A stretch of DNA of 64,000 nucleotides, taken from the NCBI RefSeq assembly GCF_050942215.1, contig NZ_CP192056.1, positions 1,116,001-1,180,000 of the forward strand, given 5' to 3'. Source of the stretch: Sphaerimonospora sp050942215. Its GTDB lineage: Bacteria > Actinomycetota > Actinomycetes > Streptosporangiales > Streptosporangiaceae. This document shows, in pieces, positions 16,669 to 25,757 of the stretch. Below the pieces are notes generated by a model. The model made no database searches. It was given only the letters and a program-made list of their open reading frames with translations, and was not told the DNA's origin. The position numbers and the translations under genes were made by a program. The first letter of the stretch is position 1. Each line of letters starts with the position of its first letter.

Positions 16669-17532
16669 GTGGCACTCATCGTCCTGGCGGCGGACAAGGG
16701 AGCGCCCGGTGTCACCACCGCGGCGACCGCCCTCGGCGCGGTGTGGCCCCGGCCGGTGCTGCTGGCGGAGTGCGACCCGTCGGGAGGCGATCTGGCCTAC
16801 CGGCTGCCGGGGGAGGACGGCGGGGTGCTCAACCCGGGACGCGGCCTGCTCAGCCTGGGGGCGGTGGCGCGACGGGGGCTGCGCGCCGATCTGATCTTCG
16901 AGCACACGCAGCGGCTCGTCGGCGGCCTGGACGTGCTCACCGGGCTCACCAACGCCGAGCAGGCGGCCGGGCTGACCTGGCTGTGGGGGCCGCTCGGGCG
17001 CTCGCTGGCCGCACTTCCGGGCGCCGACGTCCTGGCCGACTGCGGCAGGCTCGGGCTGCACCCGCAGATGAACGACCTGATCGCCGAGGCCGACGAGGTC
17101 GTGCTCTTCACCCGGGCCAGCCTCGACCACGTCGCCCATCTCCGGGAACGGCTGACGCTGCTCGGCCGGCCCGCCTGCGTGGTCGTGATAGCCGACCCCA
17201 GGGCCTACCGCGCCTCGATCGAGGAGGTCAGGCGGATCGTCTCCGGCTGGGACGTCAAGCTGGTCGGCGGCCTGGCGCACGACCCGAAGGGCGCGGAACT
17301 GCTGCGCGGTCAGTGGGGCGGCCGGCTCGACCGCAGCCTGCTCATCCGGACCGCGCGAGACCTGGCCGGACGGCTCGTGGCCCAGCTGGCGGCCGAGGCC
17401 GCGGCCGGAGCGGCCCCCGGCGACCGGGGGCGTACGGCAGGAGGGCAGGGACGTACGGCAGGCGCCCCGGTCCCGGCACCACGGCGTGGCCCGGGGCCGG
17501 ACCACGGGCCGGTCAGGGGGGCGAGATCATGA
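16669..17532 (+). CDS. CpaE-like MinD/ParA-family ATPase of the Tad system
   Basis: 287 residues. The N-terminal deviant Walker region reads VLAADKGAPGVTTAATALG: the signature lysine is kept (DKG), but the position that normally carries the P-loop lysine (GKTT) is valine. ECDPSGGDLAYRL corresponds to the switch/Walker A' aspartate region, and VLADCGRLG to Walker B. The C-terminal 45 residues are Gly/Arg/Pro-rich and disordered. CpaE proteins place Tad pili at the membrane; the altered loop suggests weak or no ATP hydrolysis. GTG start 16669 immediately follows the SAF gene. Its stop overlaps the tadA start (ATGA). Confidence 0.75.
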   Translation: MALIVLAADKGAPGVTTAATALGAVWPRPVLLAECDPSGGDLAYRLPGEDGGVLNPGRGLLSLGAVARRGLRADLIFEHTQRLVGGLDVLTGLTNAEQAAGLTWLWGPLGRSLAALPGADVLADCGRLGLHPQMNDLIAEADEVVLFTRASLDHVAHLRERLTLLGRPACVVVIADPRAYRASIEEVRRIVSGWDVKLVGGLAHDPKGAELLRGQWGGRLDRSLLIRTARDLAGRLVAQLAAEAAAGAAPGDRGRTAGGQGRTAGAPVPAPRRGPGPDHGPVRGARS

Positions 17533-18848
17533 ATGCCGAGCAGCGACCCATCGACCACGGGCTGGTGAAGCGGTTCCGGCAGGAGGTCGGCGATCGCCTG
17601 GCGCACCAGCGGCGGCTGGATCAGGCCGGCGGGCTGCCGCCGATGACCGGCGAGGACGAGCGGCAGTTCGCCCGCGCGCTGATCGCGCAGGTCCTGGAGG
17701 AGTACGCGCGCGGCGAGATCGGGGTGGGCCGCACCCCGCCGACCGCCGAGGAGGAGGAGGCGCTCGCCGGGGGGATACACGCCGCGCTGTTCGGCGTGGG
17801 CCGGCTGCAGCCCCTGCTGGACGACACCGAGATCGAGAACATCGACATCAACGGGTGCGACCGGGTCTTCGTCGGCTACGCCGACGGCCGCGAGGTGCTC
17901 GCCGATCCGGTCGCCGACAGCGACGAGGAGCTGATCGAGCTCATCCAGGTCCTGGCGGCGTACTCGGGATTGTCGTCCCGGCCGTTCGACACCGCCAACC
18001 CCCAGCTCGACCTGCGCCTGCCGGACGGGTCGCGACTGTCCGCCGTGATGGACGTGACCGTCCGTCCCGCGCTGTCGATCCGCCGCGCCCGCCTGGGCAA
18101 GGTCTTCCTCAGCGATCTGGTCGGCAACGGCACGCTGACACCGGAACTGGGCCGCTTCCTGTCGGCGGCGGTGGCGGCACGCAAGAACATCATGATCGCG
18201 GGGTCGACGAACGCGGGCAAGACCACCCTGCTGCGTGCGCTGGCCAACGAGATCCCGCCGCATGAGCGGCTGATCACCGTGGAGCGTGCGCTGGAGCTGG
18301 GGCTCGACCAGTTCCCCGAGCTCCATCCGAACGTCGTGGCCTTCGAACACCGGCTGCCGAACTCGGAGGGCCAGGGCGAGATCACCATGGCCGAGCTGGT
18401 GCGGCGGTCGCTGCGGATGAACCCGTCCCGGGTGATCGTGGGAGAGGTGCTCGGCGACGAGATCGTCACGATGCTCAACGCGATGACCCAGGGAAACGAC
18501 GGGTCGCTGTCGACCATCCACGCCAACTCCAGCATGGAGGTGTTCAACCGCGTCGCCACCTATGCCCTGCAGGCGGAGGAGCGGCTGCCGATCGAGGCCA
18601 CGCACATGCTGATCGCCGGCGCGATCGACTTCGTCGTTTTCATCGAGAAGCACAACGACTATCACCGGGGCGGCGGGCTGCGGCGATACGTGTCCAGCGT
18701 CCGGGAGGTGACCGGGGTCGACGGCCGGGTGCTCTCCTCGGAGGTGTTCACCGTGTCGGGCGACCGGCTGGTGCCGCACGCCCCGATCTCCTGCGCCGCC
18801 GAGCTGGCCTATCACGGCTACGACCCGGCAAACGGAGCGTGGCGATGA
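17529..18848 (+). CDS. tadA: Tad pilus secretion ATPase TadA/CpaF
   Basis: 439-residue type II/IV secretion ATPase that powers pilin assembly. It has a helical N-terminal domain with TEIENIDINGCDRVFVGY. The core carries Walker A GSTNAGKTTLL (about 222-232), a His/Asp-box-like stretch (HPNVVAFEHR), Walker B SRVIVGEVLGDE, and the family hallmark GNDGSLSTIHANS. The start ATG 17529 overlaps the cpaE stop by four bases (ATGA), implying translational coupling. The frame is open far upstream, but that part is only a shadow of cpaE. Confidence 0.92.
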   Translation: MNAEQRPIDHGLVKRFRQEVGDRLAHQRRLDQAGGLPPMTGEDERQFARALIAQVLEEYARGEIGVGRTPPTAEEEEALAGGIHAALFGVGRLQPLLDDTEIENIDINGCDRVFVGYADGREVLADPVADSDEELIELIQVLAAYSGLSSRPFDTANPQLDLRLPDGSRLSAVMDVTVRPALSIRRARLGKVFLSDLVGNGTLTPELGRFLSAAVAARKNIMIAGSTNAGKTTLLRALANEIPPHERLITVERALELGLDQFPELHPNVVAFEHRLPNSEGQGEITMAELVRRSLRMNPSRVIVGEVLGDEIVTMLNAMTQGNDGSLSTIHANSSMEVFNRVATYALQAEERLPIEATHMLIAGAIDFVVFIEKHNDYHRGGGLRRYVSSVREVTGVDGRVLSSEVFTVSGDRLVPHAPISCAAELAYHGYDPANGAWR

Positions 18849-19750
18849 TCACCGCGTTCTTCGGAGCCTTCGACCTCCCGGAGCTGTCGGCCGTGCTGCT
18901 GACCGGGGCGGTGACCGGCGGCGGACTGTTCCTGCTGGGCCTGTCTCTGTACGGCACGCGCCGGAGGCCGGCCCGGCCGGACGGCAAGGCGCGGGTACGG
19001 CTGCTGCGCACGCTCACCACGAGGACGGCGGTGGCCCTGATCACCGGGGTGGTCGTCCTGGCGGTGACCCGGTGGCCGGTCATCGCCGCTGGATCGGTGC
19101 TCCTGGTCCTCGCCTGGCGCGGCCTCACCGGCGGGGCCGCCGAGGAACGGGCGGCGATGCGGCGGTTGGAGGCGCTCGCCGCCTGGACGGAGTCGCTGCG
19201 CGACACGATCGCCGGGGCCGCCGGCCTGGAACAGGCCATTCCGTCATCGGTGCGGGCGGCCGCCCCCACGCTGCAGCCGCAGCTGCGTACGCTCGTCGAC
19301 CGGCTGCACACCCGCATGCCGCTCCCCGACGCGCTGCGGATGTTCGCCGACGAGCTCGACGACACCTCGGCCGACCTGGTGGTCGCCGCCCTCATCCTCA
19401 ACTCGCGGCTGCGCGGGCCCGGACTGCGCGACGTGCTGTCCGCGCTGGCGGTGTCGGCCAGGGAGGAGCTCGACATGCGACGGAGGGTCGAGGCCGAGCG
19501 GAGATCGACCCGCAAGAGCGTGCAGATCGTGGTCGGTACGGCTCTCGCCTTCGCCGGCGCGCTGGTCGTCTTCAACCGGTCGTACGTGGCGGAGTACGGC
19601 ACGCCGCTCGGTCAGGCCGTACTGGTGGTGGTCGCGGGCCTGTTCGGCGCCGGCTTCGCCTGGATGAGGCGGCTGGCCCGGTTCGACAAGCCCGCCCGCA
19701 TCCTCGCTCCCTATCACCGTCCATCGGCCGATCGGAAGGAGGCCGGATGA
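18845..19750 (+). CDS. tadB: Tad membrane protein TadB (type II secretion F domain)
   Basis: Integral membrane platform protein of about 301 residues. It has an N-terminal helix (LSAVLLTGAVTGGGLFLLGL), a second hydrophobic pair at about 55-95 (TAVALITGVVVLAVTRWPVI), a cytoplasmic T2SSF domain (SLRDTIAGAAGLEQAIPSSV, then LRGPGLRDVLSALAVSAREE) and C-terminal helices (VQIVVGTALAFAGALVVF, AVLVVVAGLFGAGFAWM). ATG 18845 overlaps the tadA stop (ATGA) with GGAG eight bases upstream. GTG 18839 is a less likely alternative. Confidence 0.88.
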   Translation: MITAFFGAFDLPELSAVLLTGAVTGGGLFLLGLSLYGTRRRPARPDGKARVRLLRTLTTRTAVALITGVVVLAVTRWPVIAAGSVLLVLAWRGLTGGAAEERAAMRRLEALAAWTESLRDTIAGAAGLEQAIPSSVRAAAPTLQPQLRTLVDRLHTRMPLPDALRMFADELDDTSADLVVAALILNSRLRGPGLRDVLSALAVSAREELDMRRRVEAERRSTRKSVQIVVGTALAFAGALVVFNRSYVAEYGTPLGQAVLVVVAGLFGAGFAWMRRLARFDKPARILAPYHRPSADRKEAG

Positions 19751-20814
19751 TCGAGACCGTGCTCGCGGGAGGCGTGCTCGGCATCGGGCTCTTCCTCCTG
19801 GTCCGGGCGTTGTTCCCACCGAGACCCGGGCTCATCGCCAGGCTCGCCGCGCTCGACGTCGCCCGCGACGGCGCCGCGATCCCGAGGGCGCCGCTCATCG
19901 CCCCGGAGGAGAGGGTCAGCCCGTTCCGGCGGGGGTTGGGTGAACGGCTCGCGCGTTTCTACGCGGCGCGCGGCTGGGAGGCGCGCTCGACCAAGGCCGA
20001 CCTCGCCCTGCTCGGGAAGTCGTTCGAGGGCTTCCTGGCGACGAAGGCCCTGCTCGGCGTCTCGGGCCTGCTGGCCTTCCCCATCCTCGTCGCCTGGCTG
20101 GCGCTCATGGGCTGGGGAGTGTCTGTGCAGGTGCCGCTCTGGTCCGCGCTCATGGTGAGCGTGGTCTTCTTCCTCCTTCCCGACGTGCAGATCAAGCGCG
20201 ACGCCGCCGTACGGCGGCGCGACTTCCGGCACGCGGTCGGCGCGTTCCTCGACCTCGTCTCCATGAACCTCGCCGGCGGGCGCGGCGTGCCGGAGGCGCT
20301 GATGATGGCGGTGTCCGTCGGAAACCCCGTCTCCGCCGCCAACCCCCTGTCCACCGCCAGGCCGCCGTCCAGGGCGGCGGCGACCGCGGGCGCCACGGCG
20401 ACGACGGTGCGCGGCGGGGGAGCGGGGGGCGGAGGTACGGGCCCGGCCGCGGACGGCACCGGCTCGGCGGCGGCCGGCGCCAACTGGGCGATGGAGCGGA
20501 TCCGTGAGGCGCTGGCCAACGCCCGGATCGTCGGCATCACCCCGTGGCAGGCGCTCGGCCAGCTCGGCGACGAGATCAACGTGGACGAGCTGCGGGACCT
20601 GTCCGCGGCCCTCGGGCTGGTGGCCGACGACGGCGCGAAGGTGCGCTCCTCGCTCACCGCCCGCGCCGCCACCCTGCGGCGCCGCGAGCTCGCCGAGGTC
20701 GAGGGCAAGGCGGGTGAACGGTCCCAGTCGATGCTGGTGGCGCAGCTCCTGCTGTGCGCCGGCTTCGTGCTCTTTCTCAGTTTCCCGGCCGCGATGAAGA
20801 TGATGGGGGCCTGA
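19747..20814 (+). CDS. tadC: Tad membrane protein TadC (type II secretion F domain) with low-complexity insert
   Basis: 355-residue partner of TadB. Membrane helices are at the N-terminus (VLGIGLFLLVRALF), in the middle (ALLGVSGLLAFPILVAWLAL and WSALMVSVVFFLLP) and at the C-terminus (LLLCAGFVLFLSFPAAM). The cytoplasmic T2SSF domain begins RRDFRHAVGAFLDLVSMNLA. It is split by an insert of about 55 residues rich in Ala, Gly, Thr and Pro (roughly 195-245, with VRGGGAGGGGTG) before it resumes with WAMERIREALANARIVGITP. The insert is unusual for the family and probably forms a flexible loop. The start overlaps the tadB stop (ATGA). Confidence 0.85.
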   Translation: MIETVLAGGVLGIGLFLLVRALFPPRPGLIARLAALDVARDGAAIPRAPLIAPEERVSPFRRGLGERLARFYAARGWEARSTKADLALLGKSFEGFLATKALLGVSGLLAFPILVAWLALMGWGVSVQVPLWSALMVSVVFFLLPDVQIKRDAAVRRRDFRHAVGAFLDLVSMNLAGGRGVPEALMMAVSVGNPVSAANPLSTARPPSRAAATAGATATTVRGGGAGGGGTGPAADGTGSAAAGANWAMERIREALANARIVGITPWQALGQLGDEINVDELRDLSAALGLVADDGAKVRSSLTARAATLRRRELAEVEGKAGERSQSMLVAQLLLCAGFVLFLSFPAAMKMMGA

Positions 20815-21068
20815 TGCTCTGGCTGCACTACCTGATCGCCGTCCTGCGCGTACGGATCGACCGTGCCAGGAACGCTCCCAGCAGGGGAGCCTCGGCAGTC
20901 GAATGGGTGATCATCACGGCGATCATCGCCGGGGTCGCCCTGGGGCTCGCCACGCTCATCAAGAACCTCGTGGCCGGGAAGGAAGGCGAGATCACCTCCA
21001 ACTTCGGCGGCGGTGGCGGCGGTGGCGGCGGTGAGGGCTCCGACCTCGTCGTCCCGGGTGACCAGTGA
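20814..21068 (+). CDS. Flp-type pilin subunit
   Basis: 84-residue prepilin. After a basic leader, the class IV-like processing site RG/ASAVEW precedes the hydrophobic stretch VIITAIIAGVALGLATLI. Glycine before the cut and glutamate at mature position 5 are as in Flp pilins; the usual following tyrosine is tryptophan. The mature C-terminus has a run of nine glycines and an acidic end. It is the likely structural subunit of the pilus. ATG 20814 overlaps the tadC stop by one base. No prepilin peptidase gene (TadV/CpaA) is in the window. Confidence 0.82.
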   Translation: MLWLHYLIAVLRVRIDRARNAPSRGASAVEWVIITAIIAGVALGLATLIKNLVAGKEGEITSNFGGGGGGGGGEGSDLVVPGDQ

Positions 21069-21499
21069 GCCCAGCGGGTCGCCGGGCCACCCGGAGCGAG
21101 CGCGGCGCGACGGTGATCGAGCTTGCCATGCTCATGCCGGTCGTCCTGGCCGTGGTGCTGCTGGTCGTCCAGTTCGCGCTGTGGTTCCACGGCCGTCAGG
21201 TCGCCGACGCCGCCGCGCGTGAGGGAGCCCGCATCGCCCGTACGGCCGGTGCCTCGGACGGCTGGCAGAGCGGAGCGGAGGCCAAGGCCAGGCAGATCAT
21301 CCAGGCGGTCGGGCCCAAGCTGCTGAGCGACGCCCAGGTGCAGGCGTGGGAGCAGGGCGACCGGCGGGGCATCGACGTGACCGCGACCGCCGTACAGGTG
21401 GTGCCGCTGCTGCCCGAGGCGACCTTCGAGGTCACCGCGCACTTCGGCGGCCCGATCGAGTGCTTCCGTCCGGACGACGGCTCGGAGGGCTGTGAGTGA
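21065..21499 (+). CDS. TadE-like minor pseudopilin
   Basis: 144-residue protein with the pseudopilin motif RGATVIELAMLMP followed by a hydrophobic helix (VVLAVVLLVVQFALWF) and an extracytoplasmic domain with two C-terminal cysteines (about positions 132 and 143) that could pair. TadE proteins are minor components or initiators of Tad pili. The GTG start overlaps the pilin stop (GTGA). Confidence 0.8.
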   Translation: MSPAGRRATRSERGATVIELAMLMPVVLAVVLLVVQFALWFHGRQVADAAAREGARIARTAGASDGWQSGAEAKARQIIQAVGPKLLSDAQVQAWEQGDRRGIDVTATAVQVVPLLPEATFEVTAHFGGPIECFRPDDGSEGCE

Positions 21500-21942
21500 T
21501 GAGGCGCGCCGACACCTCCGCCGGCACCTCCGCCGGCACCTCCGCCGCCGGCCGGCCCGAGGCCGGTTCCATGACGGCGGAGACGGTCATGCTCGCCCCG
21601 GTCCTGCTGCTGTTCCTGCTGTTCCTGGTCGGGGCCGGGCGGATCGTGGAGGCGCAGGGGGAGGTCAACGGCGCCGCCAGGGACGCGGCCAGGGCCGCCT
21701 CGGTCCAGCGGAGCCTCGCCGAGGCCGAGTCGGCCGCGACGGAGGTCGCGCGGTCCTCGCTGTCGGGCGACTGTTCACCGCAGGTCAGCCTCTCCGGGAC
21801 CGACTGGAAGGCGGGCGGCGTCGTCAGGGCGACCGTGACGTGCGGGCTCGACCTCGGCTTCCTCGGGTTCCCCGGGACCAAGCAGATGACGGGCGACTCC
21901 GTCGTACCGCTGGAACAGTTCCGGAGGTACGAGGACGAATGA
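21496..21942 (+). CDS. TadE-family protein (second copy)
   Basis: 148 residues. An N-terminal Ser/Thr/Gly/Ala stretch with a short repeat (TSAGTSAGTSA) precedes MTAETVMLAPVLLLFLLFLVG, a pseudopilin-like helix with glutamate in the expected place. An exported domain with two cysteines (DCSPQVSL and VTCGLDLGF) follows. Start GTG 21496, or ATG 21499 directly after it; both overlap the upstream stop. The role as a minor pilin is inferred from family and operon position. Confidence 0.75.
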   Translation: MMRRADTSAGTSAGTSAAGRPEAGSMTAETVMLAPVLLLFLLFLVGAGRIVEAQGEVNGAARDAARAASVQRSLAEAESAATEVARSSLSGDCSPQVSLSGTDWKAGGVVRATVTCGLDLGFLGFPGTKQMTGDSVVPLEQFRRYEDE

Positions 21943-22448
21943 GCCGTCGGCGCTGTTGCGCGAACGCTCCCTCCCACGGGACCGCCTACGAGGCGGACCG
22001 GGGGTCGATGTCGGTGTTCGTGGTCATCTTCTCGGCCGCCGTGTTCCTCCTGGCCGGGCTGCTGATCGACGGCGGGGCGGCGATCAACGCTCGGCTCAAG
22101 GCCGCCGACGTCGCCGAGCAGGCCGCGCGCGCAGCCGCCGACCAGATCGACCAGGAGACCCTGCGGGCGACCGGTCAGATCCGGCTGCTCTCCGCCGACG
22201 GCGACGTGTGCGGCCGGGCCGAGGAGATCGTGGGCGCGCACCAGGCCGACGGCGTACGGATGACCCGCTGTGAGACGGGTGGCGCTCAGACGGAGGTGAC
22301 CGTCGGCGTGGCGGTCCACTGGGACGCCTACTTCCTCGCGGTGCTGGGTTTCAGCGGATCCGACATGGCGGCCACCGCCACGGCCGCCCCCAGCACGGGC
22401 GCCGCCGCCCTGGCGGGGGCATCCGGCGGCCCGAACGACGGGGAGTGA
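21939..22448 (+). CDS. TadG/TadE-like pilus assembly protein
   Basis: 169 residues. An N-terminal cysteine-containing leader, then RGSMSVFVVIFSAAVFLLAG (helix around 24-45), then LLIDGGAAINARLKAADVAEQ, the typical start of Flp-associated TadG-like proteins with a region rich in alanine and arginine. The C-terminus is Ala/Gly/Thr-rich. ATG 21939 overlaps the previous stop (ATGA). It lacks the von Willebrand domain of long TadG proteins. Confidence 0.72.
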   Translation: MSRRRCCANAPSHGTAYEADRGSMSVFVVIFSAAVFLLAGLLIDGGAAINARLKAADVAEQAARAAADQIDQETLRATGQIRLLSADGDVCGRAEEIVGAHQADGVRMTRCETGGAQTEVTVGVAVHWDAYFLAVLGFSGSDMAATATAAPSTGAAALAGASGGPNDGE

Positions 22449-22457
22449 TGAGGGGAA

Positions 22458-25400
22458 ATGTCACAGAAGTCCACACCCCCCGGTTCCCGCGAGCCCCTGC
22501 GCCGCTGGCCGGACTCCGCCGGACGGCGACCGCGTGGCCGCGGAGCCGTGAGCACCGGTTCCACGGGCAGCGGATCCGCCGCGAGCGCCGGGGCCGAGGA
22601 TCCGGTCGGGGCCTCCATCCCATCGCGGCCCGCCGACTATCGGCCCTTCGGCCAGACACGGCACGCGGCCGAGGCGCGGCGGGACCGCCGGCCGGTCCGC
22701 GTCCGGCGCGGGCGGAGGTCCCGCGACGTCGTCGCGGGGCTCGGGGCGCTGCTGGCCCTCATCGGGCTGGTCGCAGGGGTGCCGTACGCGCTGATCAGGC
22801 TGGCCGGCCCGCCCCTGTCGCCGGAACTGCTGAACCTCGACCTGCTCACCAGCCGGGTCGGGCCGGAGACGATCGTCTCGATCCTGGTCCTGCTGGTGTG
22901 GCTCGCCTGGCTCCAGCTCTTCCTGTGCGTGATCGTCGAGGTGTACGCCGGGCTGCGCAGTGTCGGCATGCCCGCCCGGGTTCCCCTGTCCGGCGGCACC
23001 CAGGCACTCGCCAACCGGCTGGTCTCCGCGGCGCTGCTGCTGTTCACGGCGACGGCTGTGGCCGTGCCGATCGCCCGGGCGGCCGCACCGGCGGTGCCGG
23101 TCCAGTCCCAGGTGACGACGCTCGCCGCACCGGTCGCCGCCGAAGTGGAGCAGCCGCTCCTGCGTGCCAGGGAGGTCAAGAAGGTCTACGTCGTGCAGCC
23201 GCCGCACGGGCGCCATCACGAGAGCCTGTGGGAGATCGCCGAGAAGTGCCTGGGCGAGGGGCGCCGCTATCCCGAGATCTACCGGCTGAACAAGCACAAG
23301 GAGCAGCCCGACGGCAGCCGCCTGCACATCGCCGATCTCATCCGGCCGGGTTGGGTGCTCGACATGCCGGACGATGCCAGGAATGTCCACATCGTCCCCG
23401 TCGACGACGATCGGCCGGAGATCCTCAAGGAGCACCGGGACGCGCCGGCGGAACTCGACGGGCGTACCGAGTATGTGAAACCCGGTGTCACGCACACGGA
23501 GCCCCGCGTTACCGAGGCCGACACCACCAGCCCGGACACCGCCGAGGCCGACACCACCGGGCCCCGGCTCGACAGGGCGGAACCTCGCCGGGAACCGCCC
23601 GCCACTCCGCCGCCCGCCACCGCCGAGCCCACGATCACGGCTCAGCCCACGGCCACGGCACCGCCCGCCACCGCCGAGCCCACGATCACGGCTCAGCCCA
23701 CGGCCATGGCTCAGCCCACGGCTCAGCCGACGGCCACGGCTCAGCCGACCGCGAAACCGGCCGGAGAACCGCCGGTGATCCGGTCGTCCGACGGGCGAGA
23801 CGAAACCCTCACGGGCCGGGACGAGGCCGCCGGGCTGGAGCTGCTCGACTACCTGGCCGCCGCGACGCTGGCCGGCGCGGGGCTGCTCGCCGTGCTCGGC
23901 CGCAGACGCAGGGAGCAGCTGTGGCGGCGGGCGTTCGGATGGCGGATCGCTCCGCCGCGGGGGGATGCGGCCGAAGCCGAGGTGGCGATCCGGCTCGGCG
24001 CCGACGCACCGGGCGGCAGGACCCTCGATCTGGGCCTGCGACTGCTCGGCGGGCTCCTGGCCGAGCGCGGTGCCCATCCGCCCACGATCTACGCGGCCCA
24101 CCTCAGCGATCGGGGCCTCGACCTGTGGATTCATCCCGCCGACGAGAACGCACCGCAGCCGTGGGAGTCGTGCGACGGGGGGCAGGTGTGGCGGCTGCCG
24201 GCGCACGAGGGACGGCGGCTCGACGAGCACGCGCTGACAGGCCTCCCCGCCCCCTATCCGGGCCTGGTCTCGCTGGGCGTCGGTCAGGACGGCGGCAGGG
24301 TGCTCGTCGATCTGGAGGCCGCACGCGGGCTGATCGGCATGACCGGTGCGAACACGGTCGCGGCCCTGTCAGCGCTGGCCGTCGAGCTGGCGACCAACCG
24401 GTGGTCCGACGACATGCGGATCACGCTCGTCGGCTTCGGTGAGGAGCTCACCGCGCTCGCCCCGGAGCGGATCAGGACGGCGGGGAGCCTGGCCGAGGTC
24501 CTGCCCGAGCTGGAGCATCGCGCCGCGGAGACGGGCCCGCCCGATGGGCCGCCGGGCGGCGAAGTCCTGACCGGCCGGATCCACGGCCGGGTCGCCGATC
24601 CGTCCTGGACCCCGCACTACCTGCTGTCGGCCATCGAACCCGACGAGGAAGAGGCGCGACGCCTCGCCCTGCTCGGCAAGGGCGCCCGGACGGCGAACGG
24701 CTTCGTGCTGGCGGGCGAGGTGCCGCACGCGACCTGGACCTGGGAGATCACCGAGACCGGCCGGGCCCGGCTGGACGCGCTCGGCTTCGATGTCGGCGCC
24801 CACCTGCTGCCGCGCAGGCACTACGACGCGGTGATCGACCTGTTCCGTACGGCACAGAACGCCGAGGGCGAGCCGCTCACGATCAGCGGCGGCACGGCGG
24901 CCACCGAGCGGCTGCCCGACGGGCCGCCCGAGATCGAGGTACGGATCCTCGGCACGATCGAGATCACCTCCGTCGATCCGCTGGAGGAGGGCCGGGCCGC
25001 CCTGGCCCACGAGATGGTCGTCTATCTGGCCACCCATCCGGAGGGGGTCCACCCGGTCGTGCTCGGGGGCGTCCTGTGGCCGCGTGGAGTGCAGAAGGCG
25101 GTACGCGACGCGACCATCGCCCGCGTGGCGGAGTGGCTGGGCAGCGACTCGCGCGGCCGGCCGCGTCTCTTCCTCGACGACTCAGGACGGCTGCGGCTCG
25201 GCCCCGGGATCCGTACCGACTGGCGGCTGTTCCAGGATCTGGTCCGCCGGGCGGTGGCCGGCGGCGACGCCGCGTCGCAGGGCGAGACCGAGGCCGTACG
25301 GCTCCGCGAGGCCGAGGCCGAGCTGCTGGACCGGGCGCTGCGGCTGGTGCGCGGGCCGCTGCTGAGCGGCAGGCCGGGCAAGCGGTACGCCTGGCTCGCG

Positions 25401-25748
25401 GCCGATCTGCTCGAATACGACGTGACGGCGTGGGTGGCCGACGCGGCACACGCGCTGTGCGAGATCCGGTTGGGGCAGGGCGATCCGGACGCGGCGATGG
25501 CGGCGGCCCGCACGGGCCTGCTGCTGGCCGCCGACGACGAGGGGCTCTGGCGTGACCTGCTGCGGGCGGCGCACGCCACGGGTGATCTCAGCAGGTTGCG
25601 CGCGGTCGTCGACGGCCTGAGCCGGCGGGCCGCCTCCCATCCGTACGGCGGCGGGATGGCCCCGGAGACCGAGGCACTGATCGACGAGCTGCTGCCCAGC
25701 TGGCGCCGCGCCCCCGCCCAGGACCTCACGACCTCTCGCCTCGCCTGA
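22458..25748 (+). CDS. Large membrane protein with LysM and BTAD (transcriptional-activator type) domains
   Basis: 1096 residues. A disordered basic N-terminus precedes three predicted membrane helices (about 97-120, 135-160, 193-212). A LysM-like region follows (about 243-300; ESLWEIAEKCLGEGRRYPEI, LIRPGWVLDMP). Then comes a Pro/Thr/Ala/Gln linker (about 375-440) containing a 17-residue perfect-length repeat starting PPATAEPTITAQPT, and a fourth helix (about 460-482). The large cytoplasmic part contains IEVRILGTIEITSVDPLEEG (about 825), a winged-helix-like segment and a TPR-rich BTAD at the C-terminus. BTAD is normally found in SARP regulators, so this may join a cell-wall sensor to a signalling output. 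It lies ten bases after the pilus genes. Confidence 0.78.
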   Translation: MSQKSTPPGSREPLRRWPDSAGRRPRGRGAVSTGSTGSGSAASAGAEDPVGASIPSRPADYRPFGQTRHAAEARRDRRPVRVRRGRRSRDVVAGLGALLALIGLVAGVPYALIRLAGPPLSPELLNLDLLTSRVGPETIVSILVLLVWLAWLQLFLCVIVEVYAGLRSVGMPARVPLSGGTQALANRLVSAALLLFTATAVAVPIARAAAPAVPVQSQVTTLAAPVAAEVEQPLLRAREVKKVYVVQPPHGRHHESLWEIAEKCLGEGRRYPEIYRLNKHKEQPDGSRLHIADLIRPGWVLDMPDDARNVHIVPVDDDRPEILKEHRDAPAELDGRTEYVKPGVTHTEPRVTEADTTSPDTAEADTTGPRLDRAEPRREPPATPPPATAEPTITAQPTATAPPATAEPTITAQPTAMAQPTAQPTATAQPTAKPAGEPPVIRSSDGRDETLTGRDEAAGLELLDYLAAATLAGAGLLAVLGRRRREQLWRRAFGWRIAPPRGDAAEAEVAIRLGADAPGGRTLDLGLRLLGGLLAERGAHPPTIYAAHLSDRGLDLWIHPADENAPQPWESCDGGQVWRLPAHEGRRLDEHALTGLPAPYPGLVSLGVGQDGGRVLVDLEAARGLIGMTGANTVAALSALAVELATNRWSDDMRITLVGFGEELTALAPERIRTAGSLAEVLPELEHRAAETGPPDGPPGGEVLTGRIHGRVADPSWTPHYLLSAIEPDEEEARRLALLGKGARTANGFVLAGEVPHATWTWEITETGRARLDALGFDVGAHLLPRRHYDAVIDLFRTAQNAEGEPLTISGGTAATERLPDGPPEIEVRILGTIEITSVDPLEEGRAALAHEMVVYLATHPEGVHPVVLGGVLWPRGVQKAVRDATIARVAEWLGSDSRGRPRLFLDDSGRLRLGPGIRTDWRLFQDLVRRAVAGGDAASQGETEAVRLREAEAELLDRALRLVRGPLLSGRPGKRYAWLAADLLEYDVTAWVADAAHALCEIRLGQGDPDAAMAAARTGLLLAADDEGLWRDLLRAAHATGDLSRLRAVVDGLSRRAASHPYGGGMAPETEALIDELLPSWRRAPAQDLTTSRLA

Positions 25749-25757
25749 GGAGTCCGT

